Source: Allobaculum mucilyticum
GTDB lineage: Bacteria > Bacillota_I > Bacilli_A > Erysipelotrichales > Erysipelotrichaceae
Direction of reading: 5' to 3'
Assembly: GCF_022701195.1 (NCBI RefSeq)
Contig: NZ_CP078089.1
Span: 1,550,001-1,614,000, forward strand
Length of the DNA stretch: 64,000 nucleotides
Position numbers and translations under genes: made by a program. The notes under the pieces are model-generated. The model made no database searches. It had not been told where the DNA came from and saw nothing but the letters and a program-made list of their open reading frames with translations. The number at the start of each line of letters is the position of its first letter. Position 1 is the stretch's first letter. Shown here one piece after another: positions 17,878 to 29,427 of this stretch.

Positions 17878-18148
17878 AGGAGAAAGTACAAGGAAGTCCA
17901 GAACTGGTTAATGATCAGATCTGGCAAATGAGTATTGAAGTGAAGTCTGTCTGTGAGGTTTTGGAAGAGCGATCTTCCAGAAGAATGGATCTTTGAAAAA
18001 CGAGCATCAGTAAGAAGACATAACAGTAAGGTCTGACGAAAAGTTGTAAAGATAACCGAAAGTCAAACGAAACAGTTAGAAAACAGTTCTTACGTAAATA
18101 AATATCTCGAAACAAGCATAACTAGTAACCATAAGTTATAGAGAACTA
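17878..18148 (+). other. 16S-23S internal transcribed spacer without tRNA
   Basis: About 270 nt with no T-loop motif or acceptor stem, so no tRNA-Ile or tRNA-Ala. It contains a small hairpin (about 17961-17980) and a boxA-like site. Positions 17983-18001 pair with 21101-21119, after the 23S gene, over 19 nt with one mismatch. This is the expected RNase III processing stem of pre-23S rRNA. Confidence 0.8.
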
Positions 18149-21024
<2,876 letters not shown>

Positions 21025-21130
21025 AAGATTCGAGAGAGAAAGCAGCGTAAGCGAAGTTGAATAACTGTAAGCCTGAAGAAGTGTCGGAAGACTGATGTTT
21101 GTTTTTGAAAGATCCATTCAATCAATACTA

Positions 21131-21238
21131 GTGCAGTGGCGATAGCGAGCAGGATATACCTGTAACATCCCGAACACAGCAGTCAAGCTGCTCAACGCCG
21201 ACGATAGCCGGAAGGCAAAAATAGGAAGCTGCTGAACA
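21131..21238 (+). rRNA. rrf: 5S ribosomal RNA
   Basis: About 108 nt. The 5' CAGTGGC pairs with 3' GCTGCTG to form the terminal helix I. Conserved CCGAACACAGCAGTCAAGC and the loop segments are present. It is close to the 23S processing stem and followed by the operon terminator. Confidence 0.95.
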
Positions 21239-21241
21239 GTG

Positions 21242-21290
21242 AAAGCCCTGAATGATAAAGGAGAAATCCAATATCATTCAGGGCTTTTTT
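21242..21290 (+). terminator. rRNA operon terminator
   Basis: AAAGCCCTGAATGATA (21242-21257) pairs with TATCATTCAGGGCTTT (21272-21287), followed by T. The stem of about 16 bp is one of the strongest in the window. Confidence 0.95.
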
Positions 21291-21501
21291 CTGTCTGACG
21301 TTTTACTTTTTAAGTCATTATGAATTTATTTCTCGTTGTTCATTTCTGCACTGTATTCCGGTTTAAGGATGAGATTCTATCAAAAGCCAAGGATACTAAT
21401 TAAATGTTACGGATGAAAAAGACTTTCAGAAAAAAGACTGCAATAATAAAACAATCAAATCGTATGAAACGAGAATACAGAATAAGAAAGGAAGATTATT
21501 G

Positions 21502-23580
21502 ATGCGTTGCAGATACTGCGGGACAGAACTTGGAAGTGATGCGGATTTCTGTCCAAATTGCGGCACTCCGACTGGGCAGCAGAATATGGTGCCGGACGAT
21601 ACCCCTACATGTGTGGCCTCGAACTATGACTTGGATGATCCAGGGGAAAATACCGTAAATATCAACCCGGATGATGAACCGCCAACAACTCAGCTGAATG
21701 ATGACGGCCCTTATTATGGCAGCAGCACAACCTTCATAAACGGCAATGGCTATTCGAACGATTATGGAGGAGGCAGCTATTCGGGAAACCAGCAGAACGG
21801 ATATAACGGTTATTCGGGCGGCAGCAGTAATTATTCAACTGGCGGCAACAGCTATTCAAACGGCGGAAGCAGCTATTCTTCTGGCAGCTATTCCGGCGGG
21901 AACAATTCTTATTACCAGCCGCCTGAATCAGGACCCGACTATGGCAATGATTACAAGACGGATGTCATTCAGGAAGATCCGCCCTATTCCCCTGGTACAT
22001 ACCCCCAGGGGGGCGGAAATGTTCCAAAGAAAAAGAAGACCTGGATCATCTGGACGATTGTCGCCGTTCTTGTAGTAGCGTTACTCGGCGGTGGAGGATG
22101 GTTCTTCCTTATCCGTCGATCGAACAATGCTTCAGCAGATGATGGATCTGCTGTTGCAGTTCAGCTCGACACCACTGGCTATGTTCAGGCTGAACAGTCC
22201 TTCGTTGATTTTTCAGATTATTACAATGGTTACGCTCTTGTGACGTTCTTCCGATCAGAAGGAGATCCGCAGTCTCTGACGGCTTCTCTGATTAATAAGA
22301 AAGGTCAGCTCTGTCCAATTATGGACGGTGACCGTACGATTAACGGCATTGAAGTCGGCAAGAGTGTAAGTATTTTTCCGGTTCAGAAAAGCGGACTGCT
22401 GATTTTCAGTGAATCGGATCGTGTAAACCAGACAACCGGAAAAACTGAAACCAGAATGCTGGCAATCGACAAAGACAGAAATATGATTTCTCTCAACGAG
22501 AAAGGCTATACAATGGATGACTTCCTGGGTACAGGGGAAGAATGCATTCTGATGAAGAAAACCAAAACAGATAAAACTGGCATTTCTTCGTTTAACCTTC
22601 TTGGCATGGATGGTGAAGTGATTAAATCGTTTGATGTCAAAGGAGAACTTCAGAACGCAGTATGGAAAGTTGAGACGAAGTGTGCCATTGACGGAAAATA
22701 CTTTATCCTCAAATCAAATTCCGGAAACAAGTATCTAATCACAAAAGACTCCGCTAAACTGTTTAACCCGAAAGAGGAATCTTTCCCGGCAGCCTCCGCT
22801 GATGACGAGATGATCGGTCTGCTTGACTGTTCGCCGTTTAAAAACGATAAGTTCAAAACACTGATTCTGACTTCGGAAGGCGAAATCAAAGAAGTGGTTG
22901 GAAAAGAAGATTATTCAAATGCCGGTGCTGTATTTGACGGTTATTTCTTCAATCCATCGAGTACTGATAAATTTACGAACTGCTCAGTTGTTCATTTAAG
23001 TGATGGAAAGCTGGTCCATAACTCTCTTAACTTCGTTTCGGATCTTGAAGAGACTAGTGATTCGGATATTCTCTGCGGCTTTGCGAATGATACCCTTTTT
23101 ATCTCTGCTCATAATAAGACAGAGGGAGCCAAAGACGAAAAGCCGCGCTGGCATACGTATCAGTTCTCCATGACAGGAAAACAGATTGGCAAAGTCATGG
23201 ATGGCTATCTGACTCATGCGATCAATATGAAGCAGCATGAAGTTTATTACCTGAATGACACACCGCATTATGGTCTTCGTTTCTATGAATCCGGAGTACC
23301 TGTTGTTATTCAGACTGGCGGATTAGTTACGTTCTATGAAGAAGATGGTACAAAACCATTCTCTTCTGAAGATTACCGATATATCTACCAGTTCAGTGAT
23401 TCTGCAGCTCGTGCTATTCCTCTTGATCTGTCCAATGACGACAGCGGATATATCACGAATAAGAAAATTGATTACAGCAAAGCGGATGAACTTCATACAT
23501 TTAAACAGAGCCGAATCGTTTACCTGGGCAAATCCGGAGAACGCCTGTTTAAATCTGTGACATTCCCGGGAAATTATTAA
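21502..23580 (+). CDS. Zinc-ribbon single-pass membrane protein of unknown function
   Basis: A 692-residue protein. It opens with a zinc ribbon (C3, C6, C17, C20: RYCG and CPNCG). About 150 residues of low complexity follow, rich in Gly, Ser, Tyr and Asn, with repeated SYSGG-like units. Then come a Lys-rich stop (KKKK), one transmembrane helix (about 180-204) and a 480-residue extracytoplasmic part that appears beta-rich and may be a WG-repeat or propeller-like fold (inference). This architecture recurs in Bacillota envelope proteins, but no catalytic motif is visible. ATG 21502 follows AAGGAAG by about 7 bp; a TTG immediately before it is less likely. It is the only intact gene between the rRNA operon and the insertion elements. 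Confidence 0.85.
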   Translation: MRCRYCGTELGSDADFCPNCGTPTGQQNMVPDDTPTCVASNYDLDDPGENTVNINPDDEPPTTQLNDDGPYYGSSTTFINGNGYSNDYGGGSYSGNQQNGYNGYSGGSSNYSTGGNSYSNGGSSYSSGSYSGGNNSYYQPPESGPDYGNDYKTDVIQEDPPYSPGTYPQGGGNVPKKKKTWIIWTIVAVLVVALLGGGGWFFLIRRSNNASADDGSAVAVQLDTTGYVQAEQSFVDFSDYYNGYALVTFFRSEGDPQSLTASLINKKGQLCPIMDGDRTINGIEVGKSVSIFPVQKSGLLIFSESDRVNQTTGKTETRMLAIDKDRNMISLNEKGYTMDDFLGTGEECILMKKTKTDKTGISSFNLLGMDGEVIKSFDVKGELQNAVWKVETKCAIDGKYFILKSNSGNKYLITKDSAKLFNPKEESFPAASADDEMIGLLDCSPFKNDKFKTLILTSEGEIKEVVGKEDYSNAGAVFDGYFFNPSSTDKFTNCSVVHLSDGKLVHNSLNFVSDLEETSDSDILCGFANDTLFISAHNKTEGAKDEKPRWHTYQFSMTGKQIGKVMDGYLTHAINMKQHEVYYLNDTPHYGLRFYESGVPVVIQTGGLVTFYEEDGTKPFSSEDYRYIYQFSDSAARAIPLDLSNDDSGYITNKKIDYSKADELHTFKQSRIVYLGKSGERLFKSVTFPGNY

Positions 23581-23587
23581 AATGATG

Positions 23588-23617
23588 CGTCAGACAAAAT
23601 ACCCAATTTTGCTGACG
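23588..23617. terminator. Hairpin after the zinc-ribbon gene, possible terminator
   Basis: CGTCAG-A-CAAAAT pairs with ATTTTG-CTGACG around a short loop, starting 8 bp after the stop codon at 23580. The following sequence is not a T-run, so the terminator may have been altered by the adjacent insertion. Confidence 0.45.
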
Positions 23618-23639
23618 GCAGATTTGGTGTTCATCAATA

Positions 23640-25301
23640 GTGAACACAAACAAAAGCTTAAAATTGAGTTCAATATGTGAAATTGGGGCATATTTCACAT
23701 ACATAGCTTGAATCAGCGAAGATACAAGAAGATCCAATGCCTGTTTGGCATCTTCTTGTGCGTATTTCAGCACTCGTCTTACGTTTATTGCCGTAATAGC
23801 TAACGTATATCCGAATTTTTTGCGCACTAACCCCTGAACGGAAGGGTATCAATTTTTTGATTCCTTCTTAGCTGGTTTGGGATAGCTTCAACACCGTTTC
23901 TGAACCGGTAATTGGCAATTGCCTCTTCACTTTTCATGGTCCGCTGAAGGTGTGCTCTTTGGATCTTCTTCTGGGAAATGGTTCCAGATCTGACTCTTTT
24001 GTGATTTTTCATCGGGCATCGGCCAGTTGCAGCGAATGGGCAATCTTTACAGGTTGTTTCTTTGTGGAATGAGATATTCCAGGAATCGGTTTTCTCGTAG
24101 TAGGTTACTCGATCTGCAGTCTTTCCGTTTGGGCAGGTTACCGTTTTGTTTCTTCATCGATTTCGAAATCAGCAGTCAAATCGGGTGTTTCTTTACCCGT
24201 CATAGCAGTTCCTACAAGTTGAATTCCGTGTTCAGCTGCTTCATTGATGTTATCCACGCTGATGTAGGCTCCGTCGGCAACCAAAGTTGTTTCGTCTCCT
24301 TCTTCAGCCATCTTCTGAATTTCATCTTTGGCGAACTTGGAATCGCTGTAGATATTGGGCTGGAAATCAAATGAGTCGATGATCTTTCGGTTGGTATCGA
24401 GGTCGACTGTTTCAGCGAAATTGCCAACGTATCCCTGGTGATTTTCACCGGCCTTCTTACGGAAAGTCGATTCCGGCTCAACTGGATTGTTCAGGACAGT
24501 CGAGTTCAGCTCTTTTCCGTCACGAACGGAATGAAAAGAGCCATCGGTGTTTGTGTTGACCTGCTCGGAAACAAAGCGGATGAGCATCTGTGCTTCTTCA
24601 CAGTCATTCAGCGTGCCTGGAATCAGATCACGAACGGCACAGGCATCCTGAAAAGCGGTCTGCAGTTTAGCCGCAGCCGGAGTATGGGAGTGATAAGTAA
24701 CCTTATTCTCATCGAAGTCCTCGATATAGTGTTGAAGATTCTCGGGGATTGCGATTTTGTTTTCATCCAAAACCATGAGCATGTTTTTAATGACCACATG
24801 CGCCAGCTGCAGTCTTGAAAGCTTTCTGGCGCCGTTATCGACCATGATGGAGTCCATTCTCCGCTTGAGATTGGTGCCAAGATAGGCGTCTTTAAGAGAC
24901 TTGGCCAGTTTTTCGGCAAATTCATGGAGAAGATCGATGCCAGTCTGCTGCATATAAAAGGCATTGGCAGCACGAAAGCGGTTAAGCGTTCTCTGGTTTA
25001 CCGGCTGATGTTCAAAGGACGTTGTTCCAAGAGCGAACTGGATACTCCAGAGAAAAGGTAACGCTTCTCTCCAGTTCTTCGTCTGTCAGAGTAAACAGAT
25101 CTTTCAAAACAAGCATAGCTAAAACGAGGTATGTAGGAGTTGAAGGTCTGGTGTTGGTGTTCTTTGAGTAAAGAGGCTCAAAATCGATTCAAGTTTAACC
25201 AGCTCAGGAATAATGACACGGTTGAAATAGCCCGGCCAGCCGGATTCAAGCATTCTGAGCTTTCGATCAGAAAGTGAGTAGGTTAGATCGAAGAGATTCA
25301 T
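23640..25301 (-). pseudogene. Decayed IS1182-type transposase
   Basis: Pieces of one DDE transposase lie in order on the minus strand in changing frames. The N-terminal piece reads NLFDLTYSLSDRKLRM (25301 downward). The middle piece (24953-24138) contains TGIDLLHEFAEKLAK, KKAGENHQGYVGN, ADGAYIS and TAMTG, the IS1182 signature area. C-terminal pieces contain the Cys cluster CKDCPFAATGRCP region, FRNGVEAIPNQLRR, and VRKKFGYTLAITAINVRR. At least three frame changes separate them, near 25120, 24970 and 24140, with another near 23827, so no functional protein can be made. Terminal inverted repeats and target duplication were not found; the outer limits are approximate. Confidence 0.8.
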
Positions 25302-25568
25302 CTGAATGGGTTTGAACTTGACTGCGACATAAGAAACACCCCTGAAATATTCAATTATATTATACTACTAATATTAATTTAATCGAGATTAATTTCAACT
25401 AATTGTAGCATTATTTTGAAAAATTCGGATCAGTCCAAGATTTATGAACACACTTCAGCTATTTGTTACTTTTGTCGGGCGCATCTTAAAAATCTGAATT
25501 CTCAGAGAACGAAGGTCAGAAGATGTATTGAGTCTTCTGACCTTTGCTATGTATTGCCAGAAAAAAAG
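25302..25568. other. Intergenic remnant with a perfect hairpin
   Basis: Between the two insertion elements. AAGGTCAGAAGA (25512-25523) is exactly complementary to 25533-25544 around a 9-nt loop, followed by TTT only. It may be the terminator of a gene now separated by the insertions. The small open frame at 25416-25622 has no supporting signal. The last 8 bp, AAAAAAAG (25561-25568), are the left target duplication of the ISL3 element. Confidence 0.5.
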
Positions 25569-25666
25569 GGCGCTCTAAATTTTGATGAGGTTTTGATACC
25601 TACGAGTTTTTCAAAAGCTTGAGGTTTCAAAACCTCATTTTTGTTTAAAGGGGAACCTGACTGTCA

Positions 25667-27110
25667 TTACGTTCCCTTGTCTTCTTTCTCGAACTGCTCC
25701 ATAAAGGCTGGCTGATTCAATACGTACAGGACGCGATTTCTGAATCGCTTCCAGTTCGTGTATCCATTCGCGTTATTCTTGATCTGTTTCACGAGTTTGT
25801 TTCGATTTTCGATCATAGAAGAAGTCAGCCGGTGATCCTTTCTTCGAGCTTTTCCGTTCTTCTTGTCAACGACGTACTCCGTCTTGACGATCTCGAAAGA
25901 ATTAACGATCTCCCTGAACCAGTTGACTACAGTCTGTCCGAATGCGTTAAGTTCCTTAACCTGGGACCGGTTAAGATCTGCGAGAATGACCTGCAGCCGA
26001 TCGGCGGCATCCGCCTTTGTTCCATTTCTAAAGAACTCGCTCAGGGTATTTCGCATTTCATAGGCTTCCGTAAGATCATCGCTGATACTCAGCAGAAGCT
26101 CACGGAGCTCATACTCGTTTAACCACGTCTTGAAGTGGGCATTGCAGGTGCGTTCACCGTTCGGATCAAATACGTTTACCCAAATATCTTTCTTCTTCGA
26201 ATATGGATCTGGATTTTTAATCCTCTTTTGCATTGGGCTTAATTCCGAGAAGGTGATTCTGGTGTTTCAGAAGGCAATATTCATCGGACCCTTCAGGGTG
26301 CCTTTCATCGTCCGGATGCGGACCTCAGTCAGTCGCCTGTTGAATTCCTGCATCACATGGAACCTGTCACAGGCATAGATCGCGTCTGAAAGAACTTTTT
26401 ACAGACAACCCTGTAAGTCTCGTACATATCCGCTGCAATAAACCGAACTTTTTGTCTCTCTTCCAGCGGGAAACTGCTGAAGAAGTCGATAAGATCCTGC
26501 TTTTTCCGGCTGGGAAGCAGATCAACAGCGGTCTGTGTGTCGTAGTCCAGAAGCATGCATACATAGACTGAGGTTCCCGACTTAAAGGAATAAGTCTCGT
26601 CAAGCTGCAGCACGCGGGGAAGCGTTGTCGCTTTGGGGATCTGGACATGATCGTCGAAGATGTGCTGAACAGTCATAGGCGAGAGATTATAGCGCTTGGC
26701 GACTGATGTAAATGTTACGGCTGGGTCTCTATTTCCTCGAGGACGCATACGACAGTAGAGACCGAGATCCTCTGCTTCTTGAAAACGAAGGGATTAAATT
26801 CATACCAGGTAACGATTACATACCCGACATTTATAGCGGCGGGCATGATAGTTAATCTGACAGCGGCAGTTATGAAGAATTGAATGAGTTATTGTTTTGT
26901 CCACGTAGTTACAGACATTCGGATGCTCATGTCCGCATCTTGGACAGGGTGGATAATTCGATTTTAAAGTGACGTTGATAATGACTAAATCACCTAGATT
27001 GGTAGACGAAAGACTCTCGACGGCGTTCTGATCTAGTCCATAGAGCTCAAGAACGGAATTTTCGAGAGAGAAGTTATCGGTACATTACGGGTTTCTGCCT
27101 TCTTGCGCAT
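25667..27110 (-). pseudogene. ISL3-type transposase, frameshifted (copy 1)
   Basis: From ATG 27110 the protein begins like its copy-2 homologue: zinc-finger part (CPRCGHEHPN, about residues 52-61), HTH part and DDE region with the LQLDETYSFKSGT Asp. It ends in the C-terminal block at 26233-25667. Compared with copy 2 there are extra bases near 27073 (GAGAGAGAAG), near 26808 (GGTAACG against GGTACG) and near 26720, plus a frame change at about 26390, so the frame is broken several times. Indels lie mainly in short repeats or homopolymers. Confidence 0.85.
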
Positions 27111-27183
27111 AGTCCTTCCTCCTTAGTGATGGCAGATTCTCATAGGAGGAGAAAATGACGCGTCACGTTATAGGTTGAAAATC

Positions 27184-27753
27184 GAAAATGCAGAAATCCA
27201 GGAGAAATCATCAGGCAAGGACCGATTTTTACTGCAGAACATGTGAATAGATCGTTGAAAGTGCGCAGTCGTTTAAGAACGGCAGAAAAGCGCTTCTTCA
27301 TCTGGTTTAGAAAGCGGTAGGCCGTCGATGCATCAACCAGTCCGTTGGACTGCTTGGAAACTGGCTTTCCACTGTTGTGAAGCTGAATGATTTCAGCAGC
27401 GGTGTCGCTGCAGATCTGGAAGCTGGAATGAAAGCGGCAGAACACGATGGGTTCTGCCGCAATGTGGGCAATGGACTCGGTGGATAGTGAGGCTTACTAC
27501 GGTTTGTGCCGATTGATCTTAACACTTCGGTTGCATGTGTCATGGCGGTACAGCCGATGTCCGCAATCAGGGCAGACAGGATGACCAGCCATAAATGATC
27601 GTAGTCCTGGTTGTATTCAGACTGAAGGTGATGTTGGATAGCAGTCGGATCCGAATCTGTATTCTTAAGGAGATCGTTGTTAAGGGATGTCCGATTGTTA
27701 TCATATAGATGCCTTTCTGGGCAGGACGAAACCTTTTGAGTGGCCAACTTCAA
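27184..27753 (-). pseudogene. DUF6431-type accessory gene of ISL3 element, frameshifted (copy 1)
   Basis: Homologous to the intact 199-residue frame in copy 2. One A is missing near 27593 (ATAAATGATC against ATAAAATGATC), and further indels lie near 27520 and 27430. These destroy the frame just before the zinc-ribbon Cys pairs. Genes of this family are common partners of ISL3-type transposases; their role is not established. Confidence 0.75.
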
Positions 27754-27869
27754 ATGGGGTTTCGTCCTTTTTACGCTTTGTTACTCCTAACTGTATTTCG
27801 TGCGGAAAGCTCTTTCAATACCCATAAGTCTCAGAGAGGCGAAAACCTCAAGAAATTTTTTAGATTGTC

Positions 27870-27910
27870 AAAAAAAGTCACAGGCTGACCGAATCAGTCT
27901 GTGACTTTTT
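27870..27910 (-). terminator. Terminator of ugd, T-tract used as ISL3 target
   Basis: On the minus strand AAAAAGTCACAG (27899-27910 read backwards) pairs with CTGTGACTTTTT, and the CTGA/TCAG pair extends the stem. The following T-run (plus AAAAAAAG at 27870-27877) is the ISL3 target duplication, so the terminator remains complete after insertion. Confidence 0.88.
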
Positions 27911-27932
27911 CTGATGCATGATGAAGCAGGAA

Positions 27933-29180
27933 TTAATCCTTATGGAAGACGTCTCTTGAGTAGGTTTTATCCCGGACATCCTCAAGATCCTGATCAATTC
28001 TGTTTGCGATGATCACATTGCTCTGTTTTTTGAACTGCTCAAGGTTGTTGACGACCGGTGAACCAAAAAATGTTGAACCATCTTCGAGCGTCGGCTCGAA
28101 AATGATGATCTGAGCACCTTTGGAACGAAGACGTTTCATGACTCCCTGAATGGAACTGTGCCGGAAATTATCGCTGTTCGATTTCATTGTCAGACGATAG
28201 ACGCCGACGGTGATATTCTGATGCGGCTTTTTCGAGTAGCGATCAAACGTATCTTCCTGGTAGCCAGCCATTTTTAAAATGCGGTCAGCGACAAAGTCTT
28301 TTCTGGTCCGGTTCGCTTCTACAATGGCTTCGATCATATTCTGGGGAACATTATCATAGTTTGCGAGCAGCTGCTTCGTATCTTTAGGAAGACAGTAGCC
28401 GCCGTATCCGAAGGAAGGATTGTTATAGTGGCTACCGATTCGCGGATCCAGGCAGACACCGTTGATAATGTCGCGTGTATTCAGGCCTTTGATTTCTGCA
28501 TAGGTATCCAGCTCATTGAAGAAAGAAACACGAAGAGCAAGGTAGGTGTTAGCGAACAGCTTAACAGCTTCCGCTTCAGTTGTTCCCATATATAAGGTCT
28601 GCACATCTTTCTTCTGAGAAGCTTCTTTCAGAAGATCTCCAAAACGATGGGCAGCTTCAACCTGTACAGGGTCATTCAGGTCAGTTCCTACGATAATTCT
28701 GCTGGGAAACAGGTTGTCGTAAAGAGCATGGCCTTCTCTTAAAAATTCCGGACTGAACAGAATGTGATTAGTATTGAATTTTTTACGTAAAGAATCCGTA
28801 TACCCAACAGGGATCGTTGATTTGATCACAATGAATGCGTCTGGATTAACGGATTGAACTTCCTTGATAACAGATTCAACTGCTGAAGTATCAAAGTAGT
28901 TTTTATCCGGATCGTAATTGGTAGGAGTCGCAACGATGACAACATCTGCATCTTTATAGGCAGCGGCTCCATCTGTTGTAGCCTTCAGATCGAGTTTTCC
29001 GGAGGCCAGAAAGGATTCAATCTCCCGATCCTGAATAGGAGAAATCCGGTTTTCAATCATCTCCACTTTCTCTGGAATGATATCAACAGCTGTAACCGAA
29101 TTTTTCTGACTGAGCAGTACTGCAAGAGATAATCCGACATAGCCGGTTCCTGCAACCGCAATATTTAATTTATGAGTCAT
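27933..29180 (-). CDS. ugd: UDP-glucose 6-dehydrogenase
   Basis: Oxidises UDP-glucose to UDP-glucuronate with two NAD+. The 415 residues contain the NAD motif GTGYVG (11-16), the ATPTNYDP segment, the SPEFLREG motif, the Lys of [21 protein letters not shown] and the catalytic Cys263 in [10 protein letters not shown]. The length and the short C-terminal domain match the compact Ugd of capsule loci rather than the longer TuaD type. It is divergent from the polysaccharide operon, across a 247-bp region with two palindromes. Its own terminator is directly downstream. Its substrate would come from GalU. Confidence 0.96.
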   Translation of the reverse strand: MTHKLNIAVAGTGYVGLSLAVLLSQKNSVTAVDIIPEKVEMIENRISPIQDREIESFLASGKLDLKATTDGAAAYKDADVVIVATPTNYDPDKNYFDTSAVESVIKEVQSVNPDAFIVIKSTIPVGYTDSLRKKFNTNHILFSPEFLREGHALYDNLFPSRIIVGTDLNDPVQVEAAHRFGDLLKEASQKKDVQTLYMGTTEAEAVKLFANTYLALRVSFFNELDTYAEIKGLNTRDIINGVCLDPRIGSHYNNPSFGYGGYCLPKDTKQLLANYDNVPQNMIEAIVEANRTRKDFVADRILKMAGYQEDTFDRYSKKPHQNITVGVYRLTMKSNSDNFRHSSIQGVMKRLRSKGAQIIIFEPTLEDGSTFFGSPVVNNLEQFKKQSNVIIANRIDQDLEDVRDKTYSRDVFHKD

Positions 29181-29230
29181 AACGAATACCTTTCTTTTTT
29201 GTCTTTTCCGTGTTGGAAGGACAACATTAA

Positions 29231-29264
29231 AAATTCATTGATCCAAAACAATATCAATGAATTT
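29231..29264. promoter_or_regulatory. Perfect 12-bp palindrome at the ugd transcription start
   Basis: AAATTCATTGAT (29231-29242) is the exact reverse complement of 29253-29264, with a 10-bp spacer. It begins where transcription from the predicted ugd promoter should start, so it can act as an operator or as a 5' mRNA hairpin. Confidence 0.65.
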
Positions 29265-29269
29265 CAAAT

Positions 29270-29298
29270 CATATATAGGAATAAAATGGATAGATCAA
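29270..29298 (-). promoter_or_regulatory. Promoter of ugd
   Basis: Minus strand TTGATC (29293-29298), 17-bp spacer, TATATG (29270-29275). The -10 region is overlapped by other TATA-like hexamers, so its exact register is uncertain. Confidence 0.6.
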
Positions 29299-29342
29299 AA
29301 AATGCTATCGTTTTACTAATGCGAAAATGAGATAAGAATAAT

Positions 29343-29372
29343 TTAACAGATTGGTCTGTTTTCGTGTAGTAT
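29343..29372 (+). promoter_or_regulatory. Candidate promoter and operator of the polysaccharide operon
   Basis: TTAACA (29343-29348), 18 bp, TAGTAT (29367-29372), 55 bp before ATG 29428. A perfect palindrome AACAGA-TTGG-TCTGTT (29345-29360) overlaps the -35 box and spacer, where a repressor would block RNA polymerase. Confidence 0.45.
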
Positions 29373-29427
29373 GTTATCAGTTTTGGCCGGTATGCCGAAA
29401 TTAACAAGTCTTTAAAGGAGCGTAGGT

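Larger units (their letters stand above)
25569..27869 (-). mobile_element. ISL3-type insertion sequence, copy 1 (2,301 bp)
   Basis: The element starts GGCGCTCTAAATTTT and ends with TAGATTGTC. Reversing the right end gives an imperfect terminal inverted repeat sharing TCTAAA and TTGAGG blocks at the same spacing. An exact 8-bp target duplication AAAAAAAG flanks it (25561-25568 and 27870-27877), as expected for ISL3. It carries a transposase gene and a DUF6431-type gene on the minus strand, both broken. It is nearly identical to copy 2 at 47979-50458 but lacks about 166 bp present near that copy's right end. The right-hand duplication is the T-tract of the ugd terminator. Confidence 0.9.

Noticed and set aside
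17878-18148. Possible tRNA genes in the 16S-23S spacer
   Set aside because: No T-loop motif or acceptor pairing was found.
25416-25622. A 68-residue frame between the insertion elements
   Set aside because: Runs through a hairpin and across the left end of the IS; no support as a gene.
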